NCBI GenBank assembly: GCA_905116865.2
Contig: CAJHNH020003180.1
Span: 1-64,000 of the forward strand
DNA from: Candidula unifasciata
Lineage: Eukaryota > Mollusca > Gastropoda > Stylommatophora > Geomitridae
Direction: 5' to 3'
Length of the DNA: 64,000 nucleotides
Under the pieces are notes generated by a model that searched no databases, was not told where the DNA came from, and worked only from the letters and a program-made list of their open reading frames with translations. Shown piece after piece: positions 1 through 11,881 of this stretch. The translations under genes and the position numbers were made by a program. Every line of letters starts with the position of its first letter. The first letter of the stretch is position 1.

Positions 1-1086
<1,086 letters not shown>

Positions 1087-1545
1087 TTAACCCTTTCACC
1101 CAGCAATTGCTAAAATTATAGGAATTCTCTGAGAAAAAAATCATTAACAAAAATATTTGAAAGAAGTAATCAGTAAAAATGAACAGAGTTAAGCATTAAA
1201 TGGAATACATTCCTAGGACCTAAAACACAATATGTATCAGGTGACTAATGCTCTGACCCCTATCACCTCTATAACAGAGGCTTACCTAAAAATTTGACAT
1301 CAACTTGACTTTTTAAAAAAACAATGGGGTTATAAGGAAACCTGCCTAAATATTGTTTTTAGTTACTACATTTTTATCTTGGCCTATAAAACACTGCACA
1401 GGCACACAGAACCAAAGGTTTTCAATGTGTTTTGAGAACAGGTCACTGCAGACAGGCCAGTATATCTGCATTTGCGGTAATGTCACAACCGGAACTGACT
1501 AGACCAGTCTTCTAAGGGCACTTGCCATGTGCCCCTACTATGCTA
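1087..1545 (+). mobile_element. Non-autonomous DNA element, TTAA family (relic)
   Basis: It begins TTAACCCTTTCACCCAGCA, like the better-bounded TTAA elements elsewhere in the window. The interior (for example GTATCAGGTGACTAATGC, and CTGTGTGCC read on the minus strand) recurs inverted at 50614-50930. The right end is approximate; no clear second terminal inverted repeat was found. No coding capacity is seen. Confidence 0.5.
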
Positions 1546-1664
1546 AACCTGCAGTACTGAAAATGTTTATTTTTATTTTAACAATATCACTTGCAACAAT
1601 CTAGACTTATTAATTTTTTTTATTCCTGTGCTATATTTATTTAGAATTTTTTTTTTTTTAACAG

Positions 1665-1764
1665 GCAAAAAAGGAATGGAGAGTGGTAACGGAATTTCTG
1701 CTCAAATCTCTTAACACAGAAGTGACATCTGAGAACATTGACAGTTTAGTGGAAATTGATACTG
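1665..1764 (+). CDS. TRANK1: TRANK1-like exon 1 of the window
   Basis: The acceptor is a T-rich tract ending AACAG and the donor is G|GTAAAT. The 33 codons begin AKKEWRVVTEFL and end VEIDT, leaving phase 1. The segment lies just before the helicase C-terminal motif in exon 2, and the split codon (G|AT, Asp) joins cleanly. On its own it is short and would not be recognised. It is supported by phase and by its position next to exon 2. The start codon of the gene is upstream of the window. Confidence 0.72.
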
Positions 1765-2094
1765 GTAAATGTGATGTGAATTATGGTTGGTTGGTTTCAG
1801 GCTGCCTGCATAATGGGCACTGACTCCAGTCTGTGTCCTTCGTCTCCCTCTCCCCCACTCTTTCTTTTCTCCATCACAGTCTGCTTATTTGTCTGTCTTA
1901 CACACAAATACAAACAAGAAGATGACCATAAATAGGAATCTGGGATTACCTCATCAATGTGTGGATAAATACATACTGGCATGCATATGTATACACACAT
2001 TAGAACCTCATTTACCCAGCAATTCACATCTCTGACACATCTATTATTGAACATATTTTTCTAATCAACAAACAAAAACATGTCAGTTTCCTAA

Positions 2095-2410
2095 TTGTGT
2101 GGCCCGTATCAGCTGCATTTACTGCTATGGTGAGATCCAAGAAGGTAGACGATGTCATGATGGCCAGAAAAAAAAAACGCTTAAAGGATGCGCTGAAAGT
2201 ATCACTTAAAGCCTTTAATATAAAACCTGACCCTTGGGAGGATGCTGCATAAGACCGGAATACATGGTGAACGTCTATCCGGAGAGGCGCAGTGATCTGC
2301 TAATCAGTCACCTCTAGACTCACAGACAGTCAGCTATAGTTCCATCATGGATGAAAGAAAGAGTGGTCCTCATCACTTGTGATGGACGAACAAGAATAAC
2401 AACAACTCCC
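2095..2410 (+). mobile_element. LINE fragment, C-terminal tail of the ORF2 protein
   Basis: Reads CISCIYCYGEIQEGRRCHDG, then KDALKVSLKAFNIKPDPWED, a stop, and RRGAV. The YGEI..G.R..GGQKKR.KD.LK.SLK pattern is the common C-terminal tail of many animal LINE ORF2 proteins. It is broken by stops and lacks the reverse transcriptase core, so it is a dead fragment within the intron between exons 1 and 2. Confidence 0.6.
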
Positions 2411-2734
2411 TCCATATACCCTGGTACCCATTTTAGGCTGGATCGATGTGGGAGACCAGAACTATGACAGAAATGCCTGCCTCATATGGAAGCATGATTA
2501 CTTGGCTGGCAGACAAGTGGGCAAGTCACAGCAGTACCACAGCACTATATAGTCAACATGTTTGGAAGTCAGACACAGTTCATTTTGTGCTATGTTTGAT
2601 TCAGTTTTTTTTTTTACTATGTCAGTGTTGCTCAATTCCTTGAGCCAGTTCATTGTTCGTATGTGCATATCTCTTGCACGACCCTTCACATCGTTTCCTT
2701 AATTCATTATATCTGTTTTGTTTTATATCATCAG

Positions 2735-2959
2735 ATGTTCTTGCTCAGTCCAGAACTCGGCCGTTGCATTTTGACCCCACTCAGCATAAAATCCTGAATT
2801 CAGAATTGAAACATCTGTACACTGCAATAACTCGAGCTCGTGTCAATGTGTGGATATTTGATGAAGACAGTGAAAGACGAGCACCAATGTTTGAATATTT
2901 CAAGGCTCGAGGGCTTGTGAAATGTATGGGAACAGAAGAGTGTGAAAATGTAAATGAAG
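2735..2959 (+). CDS. TRANK1: TRANK1-like exon 2: end of the UvrD-like helicase domain
   Basis: This exon holds the clearest domain signature of the gene. After DVLAQSRTRPLHFDP comes NSELKHLYTAITRARVNVWI. The HLYTAITRAR stretch is motif VI of UvrD/Rep-type superfamily 1 helicases, whose arginine contacts the ATP gamma-phosphate in that family. In TRANK1 the same wording is very strongly conserved, which fixes the identity of the gene. The acceptor is ATCAG and the donor is G|GTAAAA; phases are 1 in and 1 out. The Walker A and B motifs must lie in upstream exons outside the window. A mariner copy starts 49 bp after the donor. Confidence 0.93.
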
Positions 2960-3007
2960 GTAAAATATTAAATCACAATAATTATTTTAATACCATTATA
3001 AGAACTG

Positions 3008-3224
3008 TACGAGGGGAAGTCAATAAGTAAATCACAAATGGTAATGGGATGACAGGAAAAGTGTGGTTTCTAAAGCTGTCATTAGGTTATAGCAACATTG
3101 AACTTTATGTCTCCATTCGTTAGGTGGCGCTAGGTGTGGCATGTGCATTTGCAACACAGAAACAAAATGGCGACTGTACTTACGGAGTGTACCCTCAAAG
3201 AACAATGTGCTATTGTGCAGTTTT

Positions 3225-3283
<59 letters not shown>

Positions 3284-4265
3284 TTGTTGTTGTTGCAGAA
3301 AGGCTGCCTGCAAAGGACATTTATAAGGAAATTCTTCCTGTTGACACCGCCTGCAATGGATACAATGTATAGTCTTGGGCAGTAAAGGCGGCTGGTGTGC
3401 GACTGACCACATCACCGCACAAATGCCATTTGGTTTATTATATATATGTCTATCCCTATATGCCCAGTACAACTGACAGCGGGACAAAGAGTCCTTCCCT
3501 TTTACTCAACTTTTATACTTCATAACATAATCAACATATGCAATGTTTGGTATATACAATTGATGATACTGCATGGCACAGGATGATGGTTTATGGTGTA
3601 AGATCATTAAACCAGGATACTAAATGAGAATCCTCAGAAAAGATGACAGTAAAGAGGGTTCGCTAATCAATAGTCCTAACCTTGAAAGTAACATAAGAAA
3701 TCTCCCATTGTGTAAAAAATAGCAAGTAGTTGAGATTTTCTAACGGACAAGAATCAAGGTTGAGAAAGTCACAGAATTTTCATCTAGACAATCAAAGAAT
3801 GGTGGGATCCCGATAAGATATTTTAGGATATGGCCCGAGTTTACAGGGGATCTCTACACTACTCCTTACTTTTATAACTCTCACCTTAATTCGCAATATT
3901 TTGATTAGTTTTAAACTAAGCCGATGTAAAAGCTAGGACAAACATTTGTAGCAGAGAATGACTGGATTTAGGGTTTTGTATCCTAGTAACACTAAGGAAA
4001 ACATCAAAACTTATGTGCTTGTAAGCGCTGACGTATATTTATTGCTATTCCCGCATATATATATATATTTTTTTTTAAAGTTTGCATTTGTTCTAGCATG
4101 AAATATGCAATTAACTCTTGCAGGACTTAAAAATTATGTTGGTTTGTCACAGAAATTATGTTGAAAAAAAGGGGGATAGTCTATATCTAAAAATAAATGG
4201 TTTTCAAGTTGTTATCGTTTTTTTTCAACAGTCATGTGTGGCTTACTTGTTGACTTCCACTCGTA
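3008..4265 (+). mobile_element. Mariner-like element (SETMAR/mariner type), defective
   Basis: The ends are near-perfect inverted repeats. The left starts TACGAGGGGAAGTCAATAAG and the right ends TGACTTCCACTCGTA, about 21 of 23 matching, with TA at the borders. At 3167 a transposase start reads MATVLTECTLKEQCAIVQF, the familiar start of SETMAR-type mariner transposases. A run of more than 50 T interrupts it, and AERLPAKDIYKEILPV resumes in another frame. The later part does not read as transposase and may be a replacement or insertion. The total length of 1,258 bp is a normal mariner length. Confidence 0.72.
3226..3282. repeat. Poly-T run
   Basis: A homopolymer of about 57 T interrupts the mariner transposase frame. 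It may be the A-tail of a small minus-strand retroposon, or simply an expanded slippage tract. Confidence 0.9.
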
Positions 4266-4362
4266 TATAGCATTATTTTCTTTGCAATATATTGTTACTA
4301 TTTGAGCGTGCAATCTTTGAATGAAAATGTGTCAGCTTAAATGTTTACTTTCTGCCTTCCAG

Positions 4363-4462
4363 CAATCATGTTTGCCGACAAGTCCACCGCAAAGGAATGG
4401 AAACTTGCAGGGGATAAATACATGCATCAGAAGCTTTATACTGTGGCTGCAAAATGTTATAG
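4363..4462 (+). CDS. TRANK1: TRANK1-like exon 3: linker to the helical repeats
   Basis: The acceptor is TTCCAG and the donor is AG|GTGAGA, phase 1 in and 2 out. It encodes AIMFADKSTAKEWKLAGDKY, then MHQKLYTVAAKCYR. The pattern AEW..GD.Y....W..AAKCY is what I recall directly after the helicase domain in TRANK1. It looks like the first helix pair of a TPR-like array (Gly, Ala and Tyr at TPR-type spacing). The residues are intact. Confidence 0.88.
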
Positions 4463-5854
4463 GTGAGACTTTTGAATTTACACACAGATTGGTTTTTGTT
4501 TGAGTGTCATTTTTGTTTATTCTTTTTGTTCTTCTTTTGTTTGTTTGAAATAGATTATCTAAATCTGCAACGTCGTCTCTAGTATGAACTTCACTGTCTT
4601 TTGTAATGCACTCAACTTAGTTGATAATCTTTACGCTGACCTGGGTATTTAGCAGTCCTTACTTCAGAAATATTATTGTTTTGTTAAATAAATAATATAT
4701 TGTTTGAAAATAATTTACATTTGCTTTTGTGACATTACCTTTATCAGTGTCTGCTTTGTACCGTTAGACATCACACAGTTGCAGTGCCCTCAGTTGCCTT
4801 GCATGCTGTGATGTGAAGTTTGAAGTTGTCAGTGATCACATTAATCCATCTCTTGGCCTTTCTCTGGGTTTTTTTTTTTTTTCTGTCTTCAGATTGTACG
4901 CTCTTGCTGCTGGTATCATTATGTTCATTCTTGTTAGGTGGCAGATCCATTTGTCTTTGTCTCTCAGTGAATTTAATGATGGGTATTATTCCAAATAAGC
5001 CTTCTTATCTTATAAAAAGCTTTCTGGTTTTTTTGTTTTGTTTTTGTTTTTTGTTTGTTTGTTGATGCGAGGACATTATGATGGGTTTAAAGAATTGTCA
5101 TAGAATGCTCATGGTATGTGAATTGTATTTACTGTATCATTATGTCATCATCGAATATGTTTGAGCCCATCATTTTTTGCTGTCGTAATAATTCACACAG
5201 AACAGAAGATATGAATGTGTATATATTGTAGTATGTTACATGTATGAAGCCCTTAATGCATTAGAAATATGGTCCAGCATGTTGTTATAAAAAAATTTAT
5301 GAATCACTTGTGACATAAACTGTCTTTACTGTAATAAACTACTAATCATTTAATTAAACTGTTTAATAGTCACTAATCTTAGGCTAGATAACATGTGAGT
5401 ATAAATTATGGTATTATGTTTAATTAGCATATCACCTGGAAATACAACAAAGCAAGACATTTTATTACAACTAAACTTTAATTATCCTTTGGGAAAAAAA
5501 TGCACAAATGTAAAGATGCATCTTCTAAAAGTAAATATGGTAGAACAAAATCTGTTTTAGAATATGGAAGAAACCAGCAACATTAGAGAGCTTTTTTCTT
5601 TAGCATGCACAACAGATTCTGCCTCAGAGGTATGAAATGTCAGGCCTTTGTGTATATTCTAGGTCATGACATAATATGTTATGGTAATCATTTACATTCT
5701 CATTGTCCTTTCCTTCCCAGCAGTTCCCAGAAATATCTTTTATTGTGCTACCCCTAGAGAATTTTACATACAGGTAAAAATGTGAGAACAAGAGAAGAAT
5801 ACTATAATCCAACCACCATTACTAACAATAAGAGAGGCAGTCCTCTATTTAATT
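4463..5854. other. Intron 3, start; no feature recognised
   Basis: AT-rich intronic sequence with short T-runs (near 4871-4880 and 5030-5065). No exon, transposon or RNA gene was recognised. Confidence 0.55.
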
Positions 5855-6761
5855 GACATCAAACACTAGCTAGATGGACAGAATATTTTAAAGAGCTACT
5901 GAATCCTAAAAGTGAGATAGATAACATCAGTTTTGTGCCTAAAAGCAGTGACCAACATGAACCAAACTTTTTAACATCAGAAGTGAAAGATGTTATACAG
6001 AAGAGCCCTAAAAACAAAGCACCTGGTTTAGATGGAATAACTACAGAAACTATTAAAGCATGTGGTGAAACTGGCATCAAATGGCCAGCAAGAATTATCA
6101 ATACAGTTTGGTAAGAAAGGAAAGTTCAGGCATTGATAATACCAGTTTGCAGAAAGAAAGGTAATACAAGAGACTGTGCAAAATTATTAGAATAGAAAGT
6201 GAGATTTATAGCGGAGCAGCACCTAAATACATCATAATTTATTTTCATGAAAAGAAAAGGTTGCACAGATGCATTATTTACACTAAAACAGAAAACCATT
6301 GACTGTGAACTGAATATTGTGTTTGTAGATCAAGAAAAAGAATAGATAGAAACAAACTGTGGACTATTTGTGAGGATTATAGGATTCAAGGAAAGTTGCT
6401 AGATAACGTCTTATATGTTTACAGTCGATACAGGAGTGAGGCACGGATATGTGCTTTCTCCTCTCTTATTTACTATATACATAGACAGAATATCAAAAAA
6501 AGCCAGTTTTAAAGCAGTCAACCCAGAATATCCAGAAAATGAGGAACTTCCAGATGGAAGAATTAAATTGACACACAATAAATGAGCTACTATATGTAGA
6601 CGATCAGTGCCTGTTGTACAATAAGGGGAGTAGACTGCAAGACCATTTAAACAGGCTAAGTTCAACATGCAGAAGATTTAACATGAAAATAAATAAAACT
6701 GAGTATTGCAGCTCAGCAGAATTCCTAGTCTGCTACATATCAGGTTGAATGGTACTTGCAA
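5855..6761 (+). mobile_element. LINE family A copy 1, first part (reverse transcriptase)
   Basis: Reads, with several frame breaks, ..RWTEYFKELLNPKSE..., KSPKNKAPGLDGITTETIKA, then VRHGYVLSPLLF and a YVDDQ-type catalytic box. It is the same family as the larger copy at 25150-28160 (compare NSPRNKAPGLDGINTEGI). The copy lacks the endonuclease, so it is 5'-truncated. It is split by a family B LINE (6762-7665) and by a probable solo LTR (7685-8287). It resumes at about 7667 (EFKYL) and again at 8292. Confidence 0.8.
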
Positions 6762-7665
6762 GAGAAAAACCAAGATATAATGAATAAACTCTTCACTCCC
6801 CAAGAACCTGAATGTGCATTAAGAAACCTTAAGAAAAGGAAGCCACTTAAACCTAACTGAATAACAAATGAAATGATAGTACACTTGGGACCAGCTGGTA
6901 GGCAACAACTCTTAGACCTTATCAGTTATTCCCAGACCCAGGGACTACTTCCAAAGGAATGGAAGGAGGCAGAATTAGTCCACAAAGCCAAGAAAGGAAA
7001 GCCCAAGGAAAACAAATTCAGCTACCACCCCATAAGCCTCCTAAGCTGCCTTGGAAAGACCATGGAAAGAGTTGTGAACAACAGGTTAACTTATTTCCTG
7101 GGGAAAAAAACACAAGATATTGGATGACAGCCAATCTGGCTTCTGGAAATACAGAAGCACTAATGACCAAACCTATTATTTTGCACAGGAGATTGAAGAT
7201 GCTTTCCAGAAACAAATACAGATTGTTAGCTACTTTCTTTGTCCTGGCTTAAGCCTTTGAAAAGCTCTGGAAGAAAAGACTCTTGCTAAAACTAGCACAC
7301 AGTGGAGTAAAAGGGCATATATTTGTCTGGATTAGAAACTTTCTTTACAGATGCTCCGCAAGACCCTATCAGCTGACTCAGTATAGAAAGCAGCATACAA
7401 CAGGTTACCGTCAACAGACAGGAAACTGCAGGTTAAACTACCACATGCGTAAAATAAGACTGTACAGTCCCCACAGTGTGCCTGTCAGACAGGACCACAA
7501 ACACTGGAGCACATTCTTCAAAAAGAAACCTGACCTCAAGAGCAAAGTGTGCAGAGAAAGCTATAGGGAACCATGAAGGACCTGCTGCTGACATGCGAGT
7601 TCTTAGAGGCAACCCACCTAATGGTCTGATATGAGCATATGAAACCGAACATGAAGAAGCAAGAT
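6762..7665 (+). mobile_element. LINE family B copy 1, inserted into family A
   Basis: Reads MIVHLGPAGRQQLLDLISYS, then TQGLLPKEWKEAELV and YHPISLLSCLGKTMERVVNN, the finger/palm start of a reverse transcriptase. The palm catalytic box and RNase H are missing: the sequence jumps at about 7375 to the 3' part, which matches 59080-59330 of copy 2. It is therefore internally deleted. It interrupts a family A copy, so it is younger than that insertion. Confidence 0.78.
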
Positions 7666-7684
7666 GAAGAATTTAAATATCTAG

Positions 7685-8287
7685 TGTAATGAATGTACTT
7701 GTGTCTCCTCCACACTTGATCTCTCTAGTACAGATTCAACACTGACTCTGTTGTCTAGAGGTTAGGACACAGCTCACTCTAACCAGACGGCATTTCTCTC
7801 CACGGTCACACGACTTCAAACGACGGTTGACACCAGCTGACACATTTCACGAGTTTATTATCACTGTAGCACAAGACACAAATCAACAGTAGAATCAACT
7901 TACACCATTCGGGCAATCTCGCCTTTCTCACGCATTGATGCTCCAGACATGCTTCAGACGATGGACACTGGCATATTCACGGCTGGCTCAACAATCAAAC
8001 AGTGTAACACAACGGCTGGCCTTCACGATCATTCATTCGACTCTGATTCAGATCCACGTGCTCTCTTCATTCTGGATTCATCTTCACAGATTCAGTTGCA
8101 CATCCTTCCAGTCTGGGGCCCAGTCACCGAATGACCACCTCACTCTCAATCCCCCAGATCTCGCATTCACACGTGACTCACTCTCTCTTGTCGTTGTACC
8201 ATATCTCCGTGAAACCCATGCTCTCAGGGACTTACCCAATTATGCCAGTCATCCCCTGACGTTAGCCCTATTTATAGCATCATTACA
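7685..8287 (-). mobile_element. Probable solo LTR with CTAG target duplication
   Basis: The segment starts TGTAATGA and ends TCATTACA, flanked on both sides by CTAG, and it splits a family A LINE reading frame exactly at one CTAG. TG...CA ends, short inverted termini, a 4-bp target duplication and about 603 bp fit a solo LTR. On the minus strand TATAAATA and AATAAA are present, suggesting that orientation. The alternative is a DNA element with 8-bp ends. No internal retroelement coding is present. Confidence 0.6.
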
Positions 8288-8291
8288 CTAG

Positions 8292-8810
8292 AAAGTGTAT
8301 TCTCAGAGGACGGAAGAGTAGATCGGGAAATTTAAACAAGATGATAGAAAGAGATTATAAATAGCATTATCATACCAACACTGTACTATCAGTGCCAGTC
8401 TTGGACAATATCAAAGGCTAACCTATGTAAAATTTACACCTCTGAAAAGAGATGACAGAGAAATGCCGACAACTTAACCATCAGAGATAGTTAGAAATGA
8501 TATTATCAGACAGACTGAAATAACAAAACCATGCAGCAAATTTATTGAGAGGCAGAAGATCAAATGGTTTTGTTATTTAGTAAGAATGCAGCTAAAACAA
8601 CTACCATCGCAGGTACTATGCTTGAAAAGATCTGAAGTGAAAGCAAGAGGCCACCCTAGGAGAAATGGATTGATGACATTAAAGAGCTTCCACATTAACA
8701 CAGAATGACAGTAGCCATTTTTGCATGTCAAGCAATGGATTGTAAACTGTTCCTTCCCACGGCGCTTAACAGTTGAAGTGGAAATGGATGATATTGATGA
8801 TGATGATTAA
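8292..8810 (+). mobile_element. LINE family A copy 1, 3' part
   Basis: It continues the frame interrupted by the solo LTR: ESVFSEDGRVDREI, then IINSIIIPTLYYQCQSWTIS, and the conserved tail. It ends in a short TGATGA repeat near 8790-8805, the 3' end seen in other family A copies. Multiple frame breaks show it is dead. Confidence 0.78.
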
Positions 8811-10116
8811 ACCACAAGGCTGCACTGTTCAGCAAAGAGTCCTGTCATTTCTTTGGAATGTATCTCATCAGGTGCATTATTATGTAGCTGGTCGTTTGTG
8901 GAACATCACTTTCATCATGGCACACTGGAAAGCTACTCAGTCCCTTCCTAACTTCTCTGCTTTGTTACCTTTCACGTCCAGGGTAACCTTGATATACTTA
9001 TTTTCTAGTAGTTGGGATTTTCCATTCCTCAAGTTATGTTATGGGACCACAGTGGCATTTCCTCAGACTCTAGTACTCTTTATTGAACCAAAAGGTTCAT
9101 AATACAGAATTAAACAAGTTGATTCAGTTGCTTACTTTATCTTGTTCAGTTATGAGATACATCAAAATATGCCAGGCAATATATTGCAGGATTTTGTGTG
9201 TGATAAAGTTGCTCATTCTGGCTTATTCTACTTTCTGGACTTTATATGTGCCTCAATTATGCTGTAAAGTCTCGACACATTATAGAATAGTCCAAAACAG
9301 AGCGATGATGTTGATACAGTTTATTGTGGTACAACAAATAAGTTGCTCAGTCGATATCCCAAGTTCTCCCTGGTTGTTGTCACTTGCTCATGACTGACTG
9401 CCATGACAGGATGACAACTAGACAATAAGTACAATTACCTGCCAGTCGGAATGTTCCATTCACTTGGGTATTGGCATCTGGATCACAGTAATAAAATGTT
9501 TACAGACACTAGACATTCCTGACTTTCAAAAACTGAGTTCTTTCAGTTCACTATTGATGTTCATCTCTGTGACGCCATCAAGCAATCTGCCACTCACACA
9601 GTCAAAACACAACTAACTCTACATTGTCTCTCCATTGAAAACATTCGTTCCAAACTCACATTTTTTTCCCTACAACTGTTTACAGAACATGGGATATACT
9701 AAACCTGCCTTTTTCACATGTCCCCAAGTTTTCCTGGCCTTCTGACCTTGTCCTCTCAATTGGAAAACTCCCTGGGGTTCCCTGGGAATTTCCATCATTG
9801 CAGTTTGGTAGATCTGTGGTGATTTTTTAGCCACTTTACATGATTTTTTATAAGTTAGGAATTCAAACTAACACTTTCCTTGTTCATTTCCTGAGACTGT
9901 TACTTAACATTATTCATTGTAATACACTACTGCCTAAAACTTTAAGAAGAAAAAGAAATTATTTTAATCTTTACTCTGTTTTATTTATGTGAAAATTGGT
10001 TACTTGCACTCAGGTGATGAATAATTGTACGTTATGTTATCACAGTCAACGTCAGTGCACATTGGGCATTCTCGTACCCATATTTTATTTATCTTATTTT
10101 ATTTAAATATCTTAAG
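8811..10116 (+). mobile_element. Degraded LINE-like stretch (uncertain) before exon 4
   Basis: At about 9230-9400 one frame reads LCCKVSTHYRIVQNRAMMLI, resembling the RLQ.IQNRA.R..TG segment found after the reverse transcriptase in Jockey-like LINEs. The rest is too degraded to place. Its borders are not defined. From about 9840 to exon 4 only AT-rich intronic sequence is seen. Confidence 0.35.
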
Positions 10117-10333
10117 ATTGGCTGAACAGCCAGAGAAAGAAAAAGTGGCCATAGCGTTTCAGACTGCATTGGAGGCATCAAGAATGAAAGCTACACCCAA
10201 AGCTATGAGAGACAAGTACTTCACATCTGGTACACAGTTTGTAGAGTGTGGTCATTTGCATCAAGCAGCCATTTGCTTCCAAAATTCACATGATTTTCTT
10301 CTGTCTGCACTTGCATTTGAGAAAAGTGGACAG
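10117..10333 (+). CDS. TRANK1: TRANK1-like exon 4: TPR-like helical repeats
   Basis: The acceptor is ATCTTAAG and the donor is CAG|GTATAG, phase 2 in and 0 out. It encodes RLAEQPEKEKVAIAFQTALE and, further on, YFTSGTQFVECGHLHQAAIC and SALAFEKSGQ. Repeated helix pairs with small residues at the packing positions (G..F.E.G....AA.CF) fit TPR-like repeats, probably protein-binding. The preceding 5.6-kb intron carries several nested transposons. Confidence 0.88.
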
Positions 10334-11716
10334 GTATAGTATTCTGTAATTGTAGTTTGATCTTTAAAATGTATAATTTATTATTAATTACAGGCTCACA
10401 GACGAGTAGGTAGGTAAAAAGATAGGCAGATTAAAAATGTCTTGTCATTGACAGACTGATATCCTAATTCAATAACCATATTTCTTCTAAATTGGGATAA
10501 AGCTCCTGTAACAAGGTTGTTTCTAGAACCATCATATGTTTGTTAGGAGGTAGGATATTGCGCAAAGTTATGATTCACCCGAATTTACAAGTTTTGGGAA
10601 CCTTGATGTTCCTTTTCTATAACCATCATTTGTTATTAGCAGAGAAATATTTTGCAAATGAATAATCTATAAATAGTGTATTATATGTTGACGTGCCCTA
10701 TCAAAGTAAACGCATTAGTACTGGCTTTCTAGAAGTCTCCATGAGGCCAGCTGCCAAACAGATCAGTATATTTAGATGCAGAATTAGATGATGCAGTCGA
10801 GATGTAATTAGAAAATCCCACATGAGAACACACATAGTAAAATGTTGAGCCATACTAGAACATTCTAAAAGCAGTTAATGAGTACAAAACACATACCACA
10901 CATTCCAGCACCTCAGTATAAAAAATTGGTAAGAGACCACTTGAGAAGACCTTCAGTTAACAAGCCTTAGAAGAGAAGGGACCAATAACATGGATCCTCA
11001 AAGAGAACCTTCAGTCATTGAAACTTTGAATCAGAGGAACCAGTCACAAAGAGCCTCGAAGACAGACACTGCATGAGACATGCACAAAGAGACAGCTGTG
11101 CTACACTCCTATTGTTAGAACACAAACTTATTTTCAAAGGGTTACTTACAAATTGTGAGTAGAAGTCCAGTTTAGTTTTGACCATTCTACCACTCCTTTT
11201 TTACAGGGCAGAATAATTATGTTAAATTCATGCAGCTGTTAACATAATATAAACACTGAGAATTTACCCAGTATGGGCTAACAGTATTAAATGAGAGAGG
11301 GAGAGAGGGAGGGGGGAGAGAGGAGGGGGGAGAGAGAGATATGCAAGCACCCAAATGCATGTGTGGCATATATGCCAAGTTACTGCTGCAGACTCATTGC
11401 AAACTAATCTAATCTTACCAGCATGTCATATACTGATGGTTTCCTTCTGCCTATCTTTCTGACATAAAAGACATGGGTTTGGGTAACATAATTTTATAAT
11501 ATAACTTATCTCATACTTTATCCAAGAAAAAACTTTCTTATCCATTACCTCATGCACAAGTTCTTTTTTTGTAAAAGAATCTTCTACAGTTGGATTTAGA
11601 CTGGACATGTCTTGTAATTAAAGGCAGACACTACACTTGTAAGCCACTACACTTTGCTTCCTAATGCACCATTTCATTGTTCTAATGCAGAATATATTAA
11701 ATGTACTATTTTATAG
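10334..11716. other. Intron 4; no gene recognised
   Basis: Unique-looking intronic sequence. The only landmark is a purine-rich GA/GGGA tract at about 11294-11338. Confidence 0.55.
11294..11340. repeat. (GA)n-type purine tract
   Basis: An imperfect GAGAGG/GGGAGA run on the plus strand, purine-only for about 46 bases. Confidence 0.9.
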
Positions 11717-11881
11717 TTCGAAGCAGCAGCTACCCAGTACCTGCGAGTGCAGAAACCTATTGATGCTAGCCAATGTTTGGAGCAAGCTGGAATGTTTGGC
11801 CGTGCTGTACGTGTTCTTGTTGACAATGAACTGTTTGATAGAGCTATTGATTGTCTTCACAGATATGAAATGGAAGTAAAA
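11717..11881 (+). CDS. TRANK1: TRANK1-like exon 5: TPR-like helical repeats
   Basis: The acceptor is TTATAG. The preferred donor is AAA|GTGAGC, phase 0 in and 0 out. An alternative donor six bases earlier (GAA|GTAAAA) keeps the frame and would drop Val-Lys. It encodes FEAAATQYLRVQKPIDASQC and later RAVRVLVDNELFDRAIDCLH. The helix-pair pattern continues that of exon 4 and agrees with the TRANK1 segment containing CFEQ..EF..AL. The 3' boundary is uncertain by two codons. Confidence 0.85.

Noticed and set aside
3032..3487. Long minus-strand frame with poly-Lys
   Set aside because: Created by the poly-T run inside a mariner element on the other strand.
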